Source of the DNA: JACDAN01 sp963827705
Lineage (GTDB): Bacteria; Actinomycetota; Thermoleophilia; Gaiellales; Gaiellaceae
DNA: 64,000 nt
Assembly (NCBI GenBank): GCA_963827705.1
Contig: CAWHBN010000021.1
Location: 1 to 64,000, forward strand
Reading direction: 5' to 3'
Positions 16,335-25,153 of this stretch are shown piece by piece. Under the pieces are notes generated by a model, which worked only from the letters and a program-made list of their open reading frames with translations, made no database searches and was not told the origin of the DNA. Within the stretch, counting starts at the first letter, position 1, and each line of letters begins with the position of its first letter. The translations under genes and the position numbers were made by a program.

Positions 16335-17185
16335 AGGATTCGGCCGAAGAACGGGTCGTACCGGGCGAACACGACCCGGCCGAGCTTCACGTTCGAGACC
16401 CGGCCACCCCGGATCCCGAAGTACGTCATCACCGCGCCCTTGGCGCGCGATCCGAGGTAGCAGTACCGATGCGGCGTTCGCTGCCACGGGTAGGGCGACG
16501 GCGTTCGCCACGTCAGGCAGCGGACGCCGCGGACGGCCGCCCGCAGTGCCCGCTCACTCGAGCCGACGCCGACGGTCGTGCCGTCGACCTTGTAGCGGCC
16601 GTTGAGCACCTCGAAGCGGGTGACGCGGCTGCGCGCAAAGAGGACGCGCAGCGAGCCGCCGTAGTACTCGTAGACCGGGGCAGACCGGGTACCGTCCAGG
16701 CTCGGCGGCTGACCGAGAATGCGGCGCACCTCGTCCGTCTTCATCCCGAGCCTGGCGAAGTCGACGCCCTTACCCGCCACGATTCCCGGCGTGGACGGAA
16801 CGACGAAGCGGGTCGCCGGCGACCACTCAATCGCGTCGTCCGGGCACTCGTCGGCCTCGGGCGGGCAGGGCGGAGCCGGCGTCACCGACGCAACGTGGAC
16901 GTACCACGCGCCGGGCGCGAAGCGGTCGCCGGCCGTCCAGGACGTCTGCCGAGGGTTGAGCGGAGACTGCTCGTCTGCATTCCGCCAGAAGGTGTTCGGA
17001 TTCGCGGGGACCGAGCGGATGAACTGGATCGTGTCGGCGGTCGAGCCGGGCACAAGCGTCCAGGAGACGGCAGGCTCGCCGTACTTCACTCGAACAACGG
17101 GAGTCGAGGGCGGCGCCGCAGCGGCGGGTATCGCGGCAATCGCCGCAAGCGCAGAGATGGTCAACGTTCGTACGAGCAGTTTCAT
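16331..17185 (-). CDS. Secreted protein of unknown function
   Basis: This 284-residue protein starts MKLLVRTLTISALAAIAAIP with an AAAA cleavage region, a clear signal peptide. The middle has a fibronectin-like beta-rich stretch with the pair PCPPEADECPDD. The C-terminal third (GMKTDEVRRILGQP then YEYYGGSLRVLF) resembles the small outer-membrane-assembly-like fold seen in secreted actinobacterial proteins, including a Cys pair near VRCLTWRT and HRYCYLG. ATG 17185 is selected over upstream starts because of the signal peptide. It ends inside repeat element B. Function unknown. Confidence 0.75.
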   Translation of the reverse strand: MKLLVRTLTISALAAIAAIPAAAAPPSTPVVRVKYGEPAVSWTLVPGSTADTIQFIRSVPANPNTFWRNADEQSPLNPRQTSWTAGDRFAPGAWYVHVASVTPAPPCPPEADECPDDAIEWSPATRFVVPSTPGIVAGKGVDFARLGMKTDEVRRILGQPPSLDGTRSAPVYEYYGGSLRVLFARSRVTRFEVLNGRYKVDGTTVGVGSSERALRAAVRGVRCLTWRTPSPYPWQRTPHRYCYLGSRAKGAVMTYFGIRGGRVSNVKLGRVVFARYDPFFGRIL

Positions 17186-17294
17186 CAGATCCCCGTGCGT
17201 CCTCGGACGGTCGACTGTAGTGCGGGATCCGGGCGGCTTCAACCCCTCGTTCGAACAGGCATCATCTGGCCGTGCCCGAGGCGGGCCACGCCGA

Positions 17295-18896
17295 CTAGAC
17301 GCGCGGGCCGGCGGCCGCCACTGCCTCGCCGGCGTCATCCGTGAACTGCTTGAAGTTGTCGCGGAACATCCGGGCCAGCTCCCGCGCCTCGCGGCCGTAG
17401 GCCGCCCGGTCCGCCCACGTGGAGGCCGGATCCAACAGGCTCGAGTCGACGCCTGGCACCGCCACGGGAACGTCGAAGCCGAAGAGCTCGTCAGTGCGGT
17501 ATTCGGTGCCGTCGAGCTCGCCCGAGAGCGCAGCCTTCAAGAGGCCCCTTGTCGCCTTGATCGGCATCCGCTCGCCCTCGCCGAACGGCCCGCCCGTCCA
17601 GCCGGTGTTCACGAGCCAGACGGTGACGTGCGGATGCTGGTCGAGCTTGTCCCCGAGCATGTGCGCGTAGACCGACGGCGGCTGCGGGAGGAACGGCGCG
17701 CCGAAGCAGGCGGAAAACGTGGGCTGCGGCTCGGTGACGCCGATCTCGGTGCCTGCCAGCTTCGCGGTGAAGCCTGAGAGGAAGTAGAACATCGCCTGCT
17801 CGCGCGACAGGCGCGCGATCGGCGGAAGGATCCCGAAGGCGTCGGCGGTCAGGAAGACGACGGCGCTCGGGTGGCCGGCGCGCTTGGCCGGCAGCGCGTT
17901 CGAGATCTGCTCGAGCTTGTAGGCGGCTCTCGTGTTCTCGGTCTTCGAGTCGTCGTCCAGGTCGAGGACGCCGCGCTCGTCCACGACCACGTTCTCGAGG
18001 ACCGTGCCCCAGCTGCGCGTCGTCCTGAAGATCTGCGGCTCGGCTTCCGGCGAGAGGCGGATCACCTTCGCGTAGCAGCCGCCCTCGATGTTGAAGATGC
18101 CTTCCTCGCTCCAACCGTGCTCGTCGTCGCCGATCAGGTGCCGCTCGGGATCGGCCGAGAGCGTCGTCTTGCCCGTTCCCGACAGCCCGAAGAAGACGGC
18201 GACCCGGCCGTCGTCGTCGACGTTCGCCGAGCAGTGCATCGGCAGAACGCCCTCGAGCGGAAGGCGGTCGTTCATGAGCGTGAAGATCGACTTCTTGATC
18301 TCGCCGGCGTAGAACGTGCCGCCGATCAGCACCTCCATACGGCCCGGGTGGAGGACGACGAAGGTCTCGCTGCGCGTTCCGTCCTCGGCGGGGTCGGCCT
18401 CGACGGCCGGCGCATGGAAGACGACGGCCTCCGGCTCGTGCTCCGCCAGCTCATCCTCGGTCGGGTCGATGAAGAGCGTCTTCGCGAAGAGCGCGTGCCA
18501 GGGGCTGTACGTGATCACGCGCAGCGCAAGCCGGTGCTCGGGATCGGCTCCGGCGAAAGCGTCCACGACGTAGAGGTCCTGATCCGAGAGGAACGAGGTC
18601 ACCTTGTCGCGCAGGTCGTCGAACGCGTCCTCGGGCAGCTCCGCGTTCACCTTCCCCCACCAGATGCGGTCTTCGGTGCCGGGCTCGCGAACGACGAACT
18701 TGTCGTTCGGTGAGCGCCCCGTGTGCTCGCCGGTGTCGACGACGAGCGGCCCGCCCTCGGCGAGTGTCCCGTCCCCGCGCTTGAGCGCGTGCGAGTAGAG
18801 GAGCGCGACCGTCGGGTTGTGGTGGACGGTGCCGCCGGCCTCGATGCCGTGCTCGCTCAGGTCGACTTGTCCGCGCAGGTCCTCGATGATCGCCAT
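17295..18896 (-). CDS. pckA: Phosphoenolpyruvate carboxykinase (ATP)
   Basis: This enzyme converts oxaloacetate and ATP to PEP, linking the TCA cycle to gluconeogenesis. The 533-residue protein has the ATP-PEPCK P-loop GLSGTGKTTLS (about 237-247), followed by LIGDDEHGW for metal and substrate, and an early EHTGRSPNDKF motif. It is the ATP-type rather than the GTP-type common in other actinobacteria. The ATG is preceded by an AAGGAG site at good spacing. It sits among TCA-cycle genes. Confidence 0.96.
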   Translation of the reverse strand: MAIIEDLRGQVDLSEHGIEAGGTVHHNPTVALLYSHALKRGDGTLAEGGPLVVDTGEHTGRSPNDKFVVREPGTEDRIWWGKVNAELPEDAFDDLRDKVTSFLSDQDLYVVDAFAGADPEHRLALRVITYSPWHALFAKTLFIDPTEDELAEHEPEAVVFHAPAVEADPAEDGTRSETFVVLHPGRMEVLIGGTFYAGEIKKSIFTLMNDRLPLEGVLPMHCSANVDDDGRVAVFFGLSGTGKTTLSADPERHLIGDDEHGWSEEGIFNIEGGCYAKVIRLSPEAEPQIFRTTRSWGTVLENVVVDERGVLDLDDDSKTENTRAAYKLEQISNALPAKRAGHPSAVVFLTADAFGILPPIARLSREQAMFYFLSGFTAKLAGTEIGVTEPQPTFSACFGAPFLPQPPSVYAHMLGDKLDQHPHVTVWLVNTGWTGGPFGEGERMPIKATRGLLKAALSGELDGTEYRTDELFGFDVPVAVPGVDSSLLDPASTWADRAAYGREARELARMFRDNFKQFTDDAGEAVAAAGPRV

Positions 18897-18952
18897 GGGA
18901 GTTCTCCTTGAGTTCCCGGCGTTGGGCCGGTCTCAAACGGGCTGCATATCGT

Positions 18953-19522
18953 ATGACAATGGACGTTTCGCCGCCCGAGCCCCCTCTGACCGACGGCGTG
19001 GTGACCCTCCGACCGTGGGGTGAGGAAGGAGACGTCGAGGCACTGGTCGATGCCTGCAACGATCGGGCGATCGCCGAGTTCCTCGACATCATTCCGCAGC
19101 CCTACACGGAGTCCGACGCCCTCGCCTACATCGCCAACACCCGGGAGGGGTGGGCGTCGGGCAGGACGACGAACTTCGCCGTCGTGACAGGCGGAGCACC
19201 GATCGGCTCGATCGGCGCCCGCTGGCTCTTGGAGCCCGAGGACGGAGTCGAGGTCGGCTACTGGGTTGCGGCAAAGGCACGGGGACAGGGCCTGTGCACC
19301 CGAGCCCTGAAGCTCGTCTCCCGGTGGCTGTTGGAGGACCACGGCGTCATGCGCCTCCAGCTCCGCGCCGACGTGGAGAACGCAGCGTCGAAGAAGGTGG
19401 CCGAGAACGCCGGCTTCATCCGCGAGGGAGTGCTCCGCTCGAGCCGCTATAACGCCCGGCTCGACCGCCGAGTGGACTTCGTCATGTACTCGCTGCTGCC
19501 CGGCGAGCTCGCTCAGTCGTAG
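18953..19522 (+). CDS. RimJ/RimL-type GNAT acetyltransferase
   Basis: This 189-residue protein has the RimJ/RimL layout: VTLRPWGEEGDVEALVDACN at the N-terminus, EVGYWVAAKARGQGLCTRAL as the acetyl-CoA-binding motif A, and NAASKKVAENAGFIREGVLR near the C-terminus. Such enzymes acetylate N-terminal or side-chain amines of proteins or small molecules. ATG 18953 has no clear Shine-Dalgarno, so the mRNA may be leaderless; ATG 18959 is an alternative. It diverges from pckA by 56 bases and overlaps the convergent membrane protein gene by 10 bases. Confidence 0.85.
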   Translation: MTMDVSPPEPPLTDGVVTLRPWGEEGDVEALVDACNDRAIAEFLDIIPQPYTESDALAYIANTREGWASGRTTNFAVVTGGAPIGSIGARWLLEPEDGVEVGYWVAAKARGQGLCTRALKLVSRWLLEDHGVMRLQLRADVENAASKKVAENAGFIREGVLRSSRYNARLDRRVDFVMYSLLPGELAQS

Positions 19523-20238
19523 GCGGCGTCCACCCACTGCGGCCCGCCCCAGCTCAGGTCGATTGGGAAGTCGTGAACCACGTGCGCCCAGATGATCCAG
19601 GCGAACCAGCGCGTCGTGCCGTAGAAGAAGCTCGCTCGGTAGAGGGCGACGAGCGCCGTCTCCGGCAGCCAGCGTCCCATCCAGCCCCAGAAGCGGGGGT
19701 CAGCCGTGACGATCACGTCATGGAAGTACTCGCGCTTGAGCATCCGCCACGAGATCAGCCCGTACACGACGAAGACGCCGTCCCAAACGAACCCGAGCCC
19801 GCTGAAGTAGGCCCCGGCGTCCGTGAGCCGCCCGTACTGGCCGGCGTAAGCCCAGGCGCCGATCCCGAACGTCTCGGTCGAGAACGGAAAGAAGAGCATC
19901 GTCCCGATCGTGTCGCCCGCGTCCGTCAGGGCGTGCGCCCAGTGTCCTAAGAGGAAGCTCCAGGCCCAGAGGCGGCTACCGAAGATCAGCCAGATGAGCG
20001 AAGCGATCAGCACGCCGTAGCCGAGGGAGTGGGTGAAGCCGACGCCTGGCCACCCGCGGTGGAACTGCGCCGGGTCGTCGGCCCTGAGCTTGATTCCGAG
20101 GACGTCGATCCCGTAGACGAACCACTTGCTGAGGACGTCGGGCGAGTAGGAGCCGATCAGCAGCGGGACGAAGGCGACCTTGACGCCAAGGTGCTTCTGG
20201 ATCGCATATGGCTCGAGATCGTGCGCCGCCCAGCTCAT
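19513..20238 (-). CDS. Membrane-bound metal-dependent hydrolase-like protein (YdjM/DUF457 type)
   Basis: This 241-residue membrane protein has about four hydrophobic segments. It has a His-rich set typical of YdjM-like proteins: WAAHDLEPYAIQKH at the N-terminus, FHRGWPGVGFTHSLGYG, and GHWAHALTDAGDT. These His and Asp residues could bind metal. The family's substrate is unknown. Its start overlaps the stop of a tiny upstream membrane protein gene (ATGA), suggesting they act together. Confidence 0.75.
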   Translation of the reverse strand: MSWAAHDLEPYAIQKHLGVKVAFVPLLIGSYSPDVLSKWFVYGIDVLGIKLRADDPAQFHRGWPGVGFTHSLGYGVLIASLIWLIFGSRLWAWSFLLGHWAHALTDAGDTIGTMLFFPFSTETFGIGAWAYAGQYGRLTDAGAYFSGLGFVWDGVFVVYGLISWRMLKREYFHDVIVTADPRFWGWMGRWLPETALVALYRASFFYGTTRWFAWIIWAHVVHDFPIDLSWGGPQWVDAAYD

Positions 20239-20387
20239 CGCAGCCGCCGGATGAGCGAAGGCAGGATCCAGACGACGAGCAGGAGGAAAGCGGTGCCCTC
20301 AACCCACGAGAGGAGCACCCGAGGGAATGCGACGCCAAGCGCGATGTAGGCGACGGCCGCGATGAGGTAGAGCCTGAGCTCACTCAT
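20235..20387 (-). CDS. Tiny two-helix membrane protein
   Basis: A 50-residue ORF starts at ATG 20387 and is too short for most gene callers. It encodes two hydrophobic segments, LRLYLIAAVAYIALGVAFP and TAFLLLVVWILPSLI, separated by SWVEG. Its stop overlaps the start of the YdjM-like gene by four bases, the main support that it is translated. It could be a small accessory subunit. No family recognised. Confidence 0.6.
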   Translation of the reverse strand: MSELRLYLIAAVAYIALGVAFPRVLLSWVEGTAFLLLVVWILPSLIRRLR

Positions 20388-20517
20388 CGCTGATCCGGTA
20401 GATCACGCCGCGGCCGTAATCGGCTACGAGAAGCCCTCCTTGCGCCCGTCGACCGCGACCGCGGACGGAGGTCACGCCGAGGGCGAGAATCGCTGCGAGG
20501 CAGGACGCCACCTTCAC
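20380..20517 (-). pseudogene. 45-residue ORF resembling the C-terminal end of a sugar dehydrogenase propeller
   Basis: GTG 20517 opens a 45-residue frame with a hydrophobic N-terminus (VASCLAAILALGV) and the ending GLLVADYGRGVIYRISDE. That ending is typical of the last blade of soluble PQQ/sorbosone-type sugar dehydrogenases. Nothing else of such an enzyme is present, so it looks like a deletion remnant that happens to retain a start. It overlaps the tiny membrane protein start by eight bases. It may still be expressed as a leader ORF; evidence is weak. Confidence 0.3.
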
Positions 20518-20536
20518 GGGCGCGAATCCTGCCTGT

Positions 20537-21382
20537 ATGGAGACTCAGGCGGCGATCGACCGCTTCTTGGCCAGTCCGGCGCTGTCCGACTCGACCCGGC
20601 GCGCCTACGGCGTCGACCTGGCGGAGTTCGGCTCTTGGCTGCGGGTGCGGAAGGCGTCCGTCGACGACGTCGACGCCCGTTTGCTCGCCGACTACGCCGC
20701 CGAGCTTGGAGCGGCGCGCCGTGGCCGAGAGCCGAGCAAGCTCGCGCCGGCGACGATCGCACGGAAGCTCGCGGCTGTCCGCGCCTTCCTCCGCTTCACG
20801 CTGGGAGCCTCGAAGGTCCCTGACGCCAGGCTTGCGCCGCGACGGCCGCGGCGGATTCCGGAGGCCCCGAAGCAGGAGGAGATCGAGGCCGAGCTCGAGC
20901 GGTTCGCCTCCGGCGACCCGCTCGCGATCAGGAACCGCGCGCTCGCCGAGCTCGTCTACTCGGCGGGACTCCGCAGCCAGGAGGCGGTCGACCTCGACCT
21001 TGCCGACGTCGAGTTCGACCAGGAAGCGCTCCGCGTCCGCGGCAAGGGCGGCAAGGAGCGGGTCGTCCCGCTCGGCGAGGAAGCCGCGTACTGGGTCGCG
21101 TTGTGGCTCCGAGAGCGCCCGAAGCTGGCGCGCGGCGCGCACGACGCGCTCTTCATCTCCGCTCGCGGCCGGCGGCTGGACACGAGCACGCTCCGGAAGC
21201 TCTTTCCCCACCCGCATCGCCTGCGGCACGCCTTCGCGACCCACCTGCTGGAGGGCGGTGCCGACCTGAGGACGATCCAGGAGCTGCTCGGCCACAGCTC
21301 GCTGTCGACCACGCAGATGTACAGCCACGTCGACGCGAAGCGGCTCCGAAAGGTCTATGACCGCGCCCACCCGAGATCCTGA
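20537..21382 (+). CDS. xerC: Tyrosine recombinase, XerC-like
   Basis: This 281-residue recombinase has an N-terminal SAM-like core-binding domain (5-95) and a catalytic domain with all expected residues: Arg146, Lys in GKGGKERVVPL (near 170), His227 and Arg230 in HRLRHAFATH, His253 and nucleophile Tyr262. XerC-type enzymes resolve chromosome dimers at dif. It overlaps a second recombinase by 26 bases in another frame, an unusual tandem arrangement. No dif-like site was identified nearby. Confidence 0.88.
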   Translation: METQAAIDRFLASPALSDSTRRAYGVDLAEFGSWLRVRKASVDDVDARLLADYAAELGAARRGREPSKLAPATIARKLAAVRAFLRFTLGASKVPDARLAPRRPRRIPEAPKQEEIEAELERFASGDPLAIRNRALAELVYSAGLRSQEAVDLDLADVEFDQEALRVRGKGGKERVVPLGEEAAYWVALWLRERPKLARGAHDALFISARGRRLDTSTLRKLFPHPHRLRHAFATHLLEGGADLRTIQELLGHSSLSTTQMYSHVDAKRLRKVYDRAHPRS

Positions 21383-22256
21383 GCTCGAGGGTTTCCTCGC
21401 TCTCTCGACGGCGCGCCTCGCCCCGCGTACGGTCGAGGCGTACCGGCGCGACCTCGAGGCGCTTGCGCGCTGGCTCGGCCATTCGCCGTCGACTGTCACG
21501 ACCGAGGAGCTCGAGCGCTACCTCGCCGAGCTCCGCGCGCAAGGCCTCTCCGGGGCGACGATCGCCCGGCGCATCGCGTCGCTCCGCTCGTTCTTCCGCC
21601 ACCTCGTCCTGATCGGCGCGACCGACGCGAACCCGGCAGCGGAGCTCGAGCTGCCGCGCCGCACGCGGCGCCTGCCTCGCGCGCTGTCTCCCTCCGAGGC
21701 CGAGCGCCTGATCGACGCTGCCGCAGGCACGACGCCGCGCAGCCTTCGCGACCGCGCACTCGTCGAGCTCCTCTACGGCGCCGGCCTCCGCGTGAGCGAG
21801 GCGGTCGGGCTCGACAAGGGCGGGGTCGACCTCGACCAGCGGCTCGTCCGGACGATCGGCAAGGGCGGCAAGGAGCGCGTCGTGCCGGTCGGCCGCGAGG
21901 CCGTCGATGCGCTGCGCCGCTACCTCGCGCGGGGCCGCCCTCACCTGGATCGCCGCCACCGCTCGGAGCTCTTCCTGAACGCCCAGGGCGGGCCCCTTAC
22001 GCGGGCAGGGGCGTTCCTGATCCTGCGGAAACTGGCGGGCAAAGCGGGCCTCGAGCCCGAGCGCGTGCACCCCCATCTGCTGCGTCACACGTTTGCAACA
22101 CACCTCCTTGAGGGAGGAGCAGATCTAAGGAGCGTTCAGGAAATGCTCGGACATGCCGATCTGGCTACCACGGAGCTCTACACCCACGTAACCGACCGGC
22201 GGCGCCGGGAGTTGTATTTCCAGGCGCATCCGCACGCGAAACGAAGGTCGAAATGA
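21357..22256 (+). CDS. xerD: Tyrosine recombinase, XerD-like
   Basis: This 299-residue recombinase is complete. The core-binding domain is followed by Arg145, Lys172, the HLLRHTFATH box (His240, Arg243), His266 and Tyr275. LEGGADLRSVQEMLGHADL is the classical XerD ending. It is about 45% identical by eye to the preceding gene, so the two are paralogues that probably form the XerC/XerD heterotetramer. The start at 21357 lies inside xerC. Its own stop overlaps the next small gene (ATGA), so all three are coupled. Confidence 0.9.
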   Translation: MTAPTRDPELEGFLALSTARLAPRTVEAYRRDLEALARWLGHSPSTVTTEELERYLAELRAQGLSGATIARRIASLRSFFRHLVLIGATDANPAAELELPRRTRRLPRALSPSEAERLIDAAAGTTPRSLRDRALVELLYGAGLRVSEAVGLDKGGVDLDQRLVRTIGKGGKERVVPVGREAVDALRRYLARGRPHLDRRHRSELFLNAQGGPLTRAGAFLILRKLAGKAGLEPERVHPHLLRHTFATHLLEGGADLRSVQEMLGHADLATTELYTHVTDRRRRELYFQAHPHAKRRSK

Positions 22257-22426
22257 TCGAGATGACCACCGAAACAGCTCTCCTCCTCGCCTCCAGCACC
22301 GGCGTCGGCGTGCTGATGATGAGGGCGGGGATCGAGAAGAAGATGCTCGAGTGGCGCAAGACTGAACGAACGTGCGCCGGCTGCGGCAAGCGCCTCAATC
22401 GCCCAGTTTGCACCTGCGCCTCGTAG
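22253..22426 (+). CDS. Small protein with hydrophobic N-terminus and Cys cluster
   Basis: This 57-residue ORF is coupled to xerD by an ATGA overlap. Residues 9-25 (ALLLASSTGVGVLMMRA) could form one membrane helix. The C-terminus holds CAGCGKRLNRPVCTC, four Cys in a zinc-ribbon-like spacing. No family recognised. The link to xerD may only reflect operon packing. Confidence 0.55.
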   Translation: MIEMTTETALLLASSTGVGVLMMRAGIEKKMLEWRKTERTCAGCGKRLNRPVCTCAS

Positions 22427-22430
22427 TCCG

Positions 22431-22931
22431 CTAGCGCGCTCGGCTCTTCTTCGTCAGCATCGCGGCTGCCCGCTTGGCGGTCTCGCGCAGCTCCTTGTCG
22501 TGCTCGTCGTCATCGGCGATCCCCTCGAGCATCACGATCGTGTCGCGGTGCGGCGAGCCGTTCTTCAGCACCATGATCGCGAGCCGCCGGACTGCCGCAT
22601 TCGGATCGTGCGCCGCGAGGTTGTGGAGGAGCGAGCGGTCGGCGTTGACATCGCCCGGGTGGTCCCGCGAGAGCAACTCGAGCGAGAGGAGCGCGGACCC
22701 GCGACTCGCAGGGCTCTCGTCCTCGAGCCCGCGGCGGAGCAGCTCGAGCTTCTGGCGATAGCGGAACTGCCCGATCGCGCGGTAAGCCAGCGCGCGCTCG
22801 CGGAAGTCGGGGCTGCGTGCAGCGCCTTCGATCTCGTCCTGCCACTTCGTCCTGCGCGCCGCGAGCTCACGCTCCTCGCCTCGCTCGGCCAGTTCGGCCG
22901 CCTCGGCAGCCGCTGAGGCCAGATCAGACAG
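22431..22931 (-). CDS. HEAT-like repeat protein, start uncertain
   Basis: This 166-residue, mostly helical protein has a basic, Ala/Glu-rich N-terminal coil. HEAT-like pairs follow: PASRGSALLSLELLSRDH, then NAAVRRLAIMVLKNG, then KELRETAKRAAAMLTKK. It should act as a protein-binding scaffold. No ATG, GTG or TTG exists in frame after the citrate synthase stop. A CTG at 22931, overlapping that stop region, is the nearest plausible start; a GTG inside gltA is the alternative. Function unknown. Confidence 0.6.
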   Translation of the reverse strand: MSDLASAAAEAAELAERGEERELAARRTKWQDEIEGAARSPDFRERALAYRAIGQFRYRQKLELLRRGLEDESPASRGSALLSLELLSRDHPGDVNADRSLLHNLAAHDPNAAVRRLAIMVLKNGSPHRDTIVMLEGIADDDEHDKELRETAKRAAAMLTKKSRAR

Positions 22932-24003
22932 CGGAGAGCGAGCGAGGGGCCGGGCCGACGTACTTCGCCGACGGCCGGAACAGCCGGCCGGTGCGCTTCT
23001 GCTCGAGGATGTGCGCCGACCAACCGGCCACACGCGAGCACGCGAACATCGCCGGTGCGAGCGGCGGCGGGATTTCTGCGACGTCGAGGACGATCGCCGA
23101 GTAGTACTCGACGTTCGTCGCAAGCACGCGGTCGGGGGACTTCTCCTGGAGTGCCTTGAGTGCGACCTCCTCGAGCTGCTCGGCGACCTCGACCTGCGGC
23201 GCCCCGAGCTCCTTGGCCGTCCGCTTGAGGATGCGCGACCGGGGGTCCTCGGCGCGGTAGATCCGGTGCCCGAAGCCCATGATGAGCTTGCCGGCCGCGA
23301 GCCTCTCCCGGACCCAGCGCTCTGGGTCGCCCATCTCGGTGACTTCCTCCAGCATCGGCTTCACGTACGCGGGAGCCCCGCCGTGCAGAGGTCCCGAGAG
23401 GGCGCCGACGGCCGACGAGAGCGCGGCACCGCAGTCTGCTCCGGTGGACGCGGTCACCCGGGCGGCGAAGGTCGACGCGTTGAGGCCGTGCTCCGCAGTG
23501 CAGATCCAATACGTGTCGATTGCCTTGACGTGGTCGGGATTGGCCTCGCCGCGCCAGCGCAGCAGAAATCTCTCTGCGGCGGTCTCTCCCTGCGCGACGA
23601 CCTCGTCGGGCGCGGGCTCCCGTCCGTCGGCGACGGCGGCCGAGCGGGCGACGATCCCCATCATCTGGGACGAGAGCCGCCCAAGGTCCTCGCGGGCCTG
23701 CTCGTCCGAGATCTCGTTCAGCTTGCCAAGGCTCCATTCGCCGGCGAGGCGCGCAGTCTCCGCCTGGAGGTCCGCCGGCGCGTTCCCGCTGAGCCGAGCG
23801 GGCTCGTAGGGCTCCGGCTCCGGCATCTTCGAGTCAAGGTCGTTGTCGACCAGCAGCCCCCAGACGTTCTCGTACGGGTACTGGCCGACGAGCTCCTCGA
23901 TGTCGATTCCGCGGTAGCGGAGCTGCCCGCCCTCGCGATCGGGCTCGGCAATCTCCGTCTCGACGGCGACGACACCCTCGAGGCCTGGCTTGAAGTCGCT
24001 CAT
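22924..24003 (-). CDS. gltA: Citrate synthase
   Basis: This enzyme condenses acetyl-CoA and oxaloacetate. The 359-residue protein matches the short bacterial type: LRYRGIDIEELV at the N-terminus, His in TAEHGLNAST, GPLHGGAP, and the second catalytic His in GFGHRIYRAEDPR. The catalytic Asp segment is VEYYSAIVLD. The ATG at 24003 is favoured because MSDFKPGLEGVVA is the usual family beginning. It is divergent from icd, 55 bases away, so a shared promoter region serves two consecutive TCA steps. Confidence 0.94.
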   Translation of the reverse strand: MSDFKPGLEGVVAVETEIAEPDREGGQLRYRGIDIEELVGQYPYENVWGLLVDNDLDSKMPEPEPYEPARLSGNAPADLQAETARLAGEWSLGKLNEISDEQAREDLGRLSSQMMGIVARSAAVADGREPAPDEVVAQGETAAERFLLRWRGEANPDHVKAIDTYWICTAEHGLNASTFAARVTASTGADCGAALSSAVGALSGPLHGGAPAYVKPMLEEVTEMGDPERWVRERLAAGKLIMGFGHRIYRAEDPRSRILKRTAKELGAPQVEVAEQLEEVALKALQEKSPDRVLATNVEYYSAIVLDVAEIPPPLAPAMFACSRVAGWSAHILEQKRTGRLFRPSAKYVGPAPRSLSAV

Positions 24004-24058
24004 ACGGCGGAGAGCGTACCCCGAAGACCCGGTGACGAATCGGTAGAGTCGCCGCCGC

Positions 24059-25153
24059 ATGGCCCACCGAGTCACCCTCATCCCCGGCGACGGAATCGGG
24101 CCGGAGCTCACGGAGGCGACGCGCCGGGTGCTGGAGGCGAGCGGCGCAGAGTTCGACTGGGACGTCCAGTACGCCGGAACCGACGTGATGGACCAGAACG
24201 AGGGAAACCCGCTGCCCGATCACGTTCTCGATGCGATCCGCGAGACTGGGGTCGCGCTGAAGGGGCCGATCACGACCCCAGTCGGCAGCGGCTTCCGCTC
24301 CGTGAACGTTGGCCTCCGGAAGGCGCTCGACCTCTACGGCCAGGTGCGGCCCTGCAAGAGCTACGAAGGCGTGCGATCCCGCTTCGACGACGTCGACCTG
24401 GTGCTGATCCGCGAGAACACCGAGGACCTCTACGCCGGAATCGAGTACGAGCAGGGCAGCGCCGAGGCCGAGGAGCTGATCGAGTGGATCGAGAACCACG
24501 GTGGCAAGCTCCGCCACCGCGACGCGGGGATCTCGATCAAGCCGCTCTCGGTCACCGGCACGCGCAGGATCGTCCAGTTCGCGTTCGAGTACGCGCGCAA
24601 GAACGGACGCCGCAAGGTCACGGCCGTGCACAAGGCGAACATCATGAAGTTCACCGACGGTCTGTACCTGCGCCTCGCCCAGGAGGTCGCCGCGGAGAAC
24701 TCGGACATCGAGTTCGACGACCGGATCGTGGACAACATGTGCATGCAGCTCGTGCAGCGGCCCGAGGAGTACGACGTCCTCGTCTGCCCGAACCTGTACG
24801 GCGACATCGTCTCCGACCTCGCAGCCGGGATGATCGGCGGCCTCGGGATGGCACCCGGTGGCAACTTCGGCGAGAGCGCGGCGATCTTCGAGCCCACGCA
24901 CGGCTCGGCGCCGAAGTACGCCGGCCAGAACAAGGCGAACCCGATGGCGCAGATGCTCTCAGGCGTGATGATGCTCCGGCACCTCGAGGAGCACGAGGCC
25001 GCGGATCGGGTCGAGAGCGCGATCGCGGACGTGATCCGCGAGGGGAAGAGCGTCACGTACGACATGAAGCCGACGCGCGACGACCCGACGGCCGTCGGAA
25101 CGAGCGAGGTCGCGGACGCGATCATCGAGAAGCTCGGGGTGCGCGTTGCGTAG
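24059..25153 (+). CDS. icd: Isocitrate dehydrogenase, isocitrate/isopropylmalate family
   Basis: This 364-residue decarboxylating dehydrogenase has LIPGDGIGPE at 7-16, RENTEDLYAGIEY near 120, the Tyr/Lys region with VHKANIMKFTDGLYL near 195, and the metal-binding CPNLYGDIVSDLAAGMIGG with HGSAPKYAGQ. The sequence type is that of NAD-dependent homoisocitrate/isocitrate dehydrogenases; isopropylmalate dehydrogenase is less likely given the mdh and gltA neighbours. It overlaps mdh by eight bases. Confidence 0.9.
   Translation: MAHRVTLIPGDGIGPELTEATRRVLEASGAEFDWDVQYAGTDVMDQNEGNPLPDHVLDAIRETGVALKGPITTPVGSGFRSVNVGLRKALDLYGQVRPCKSYEGVRSRFDDVDLVLIRENTEDLYAGIEYEQGSAEAEELIEWIENHGGKLRHRDAGISIKPLSVTGTRRIVQFAFEYARKNGRRKVTAVHKANIMKFTDGLYLRLAQEVAAENSDIEFDDRIVDNMCMQLVQRPEEYDVLVCPNLYGDIVSDLAAGMIGGLGMAPGGNFGESAAIFEPTHGSAPKYAGQNKANPMAQMLSGVMMLRHLEEHEAADRVESAIADVIREGKSVTYDMKPTRDDPTAVGTSEVADAIIEKLGVRVA

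Noticed and set aside
20537..22256. Integrase of an integrative element with att sites
   Set aside because: Both recombinases look like housekeeping Xer proteins; no flanking tRNA, att repeats or cargo genes are seen.
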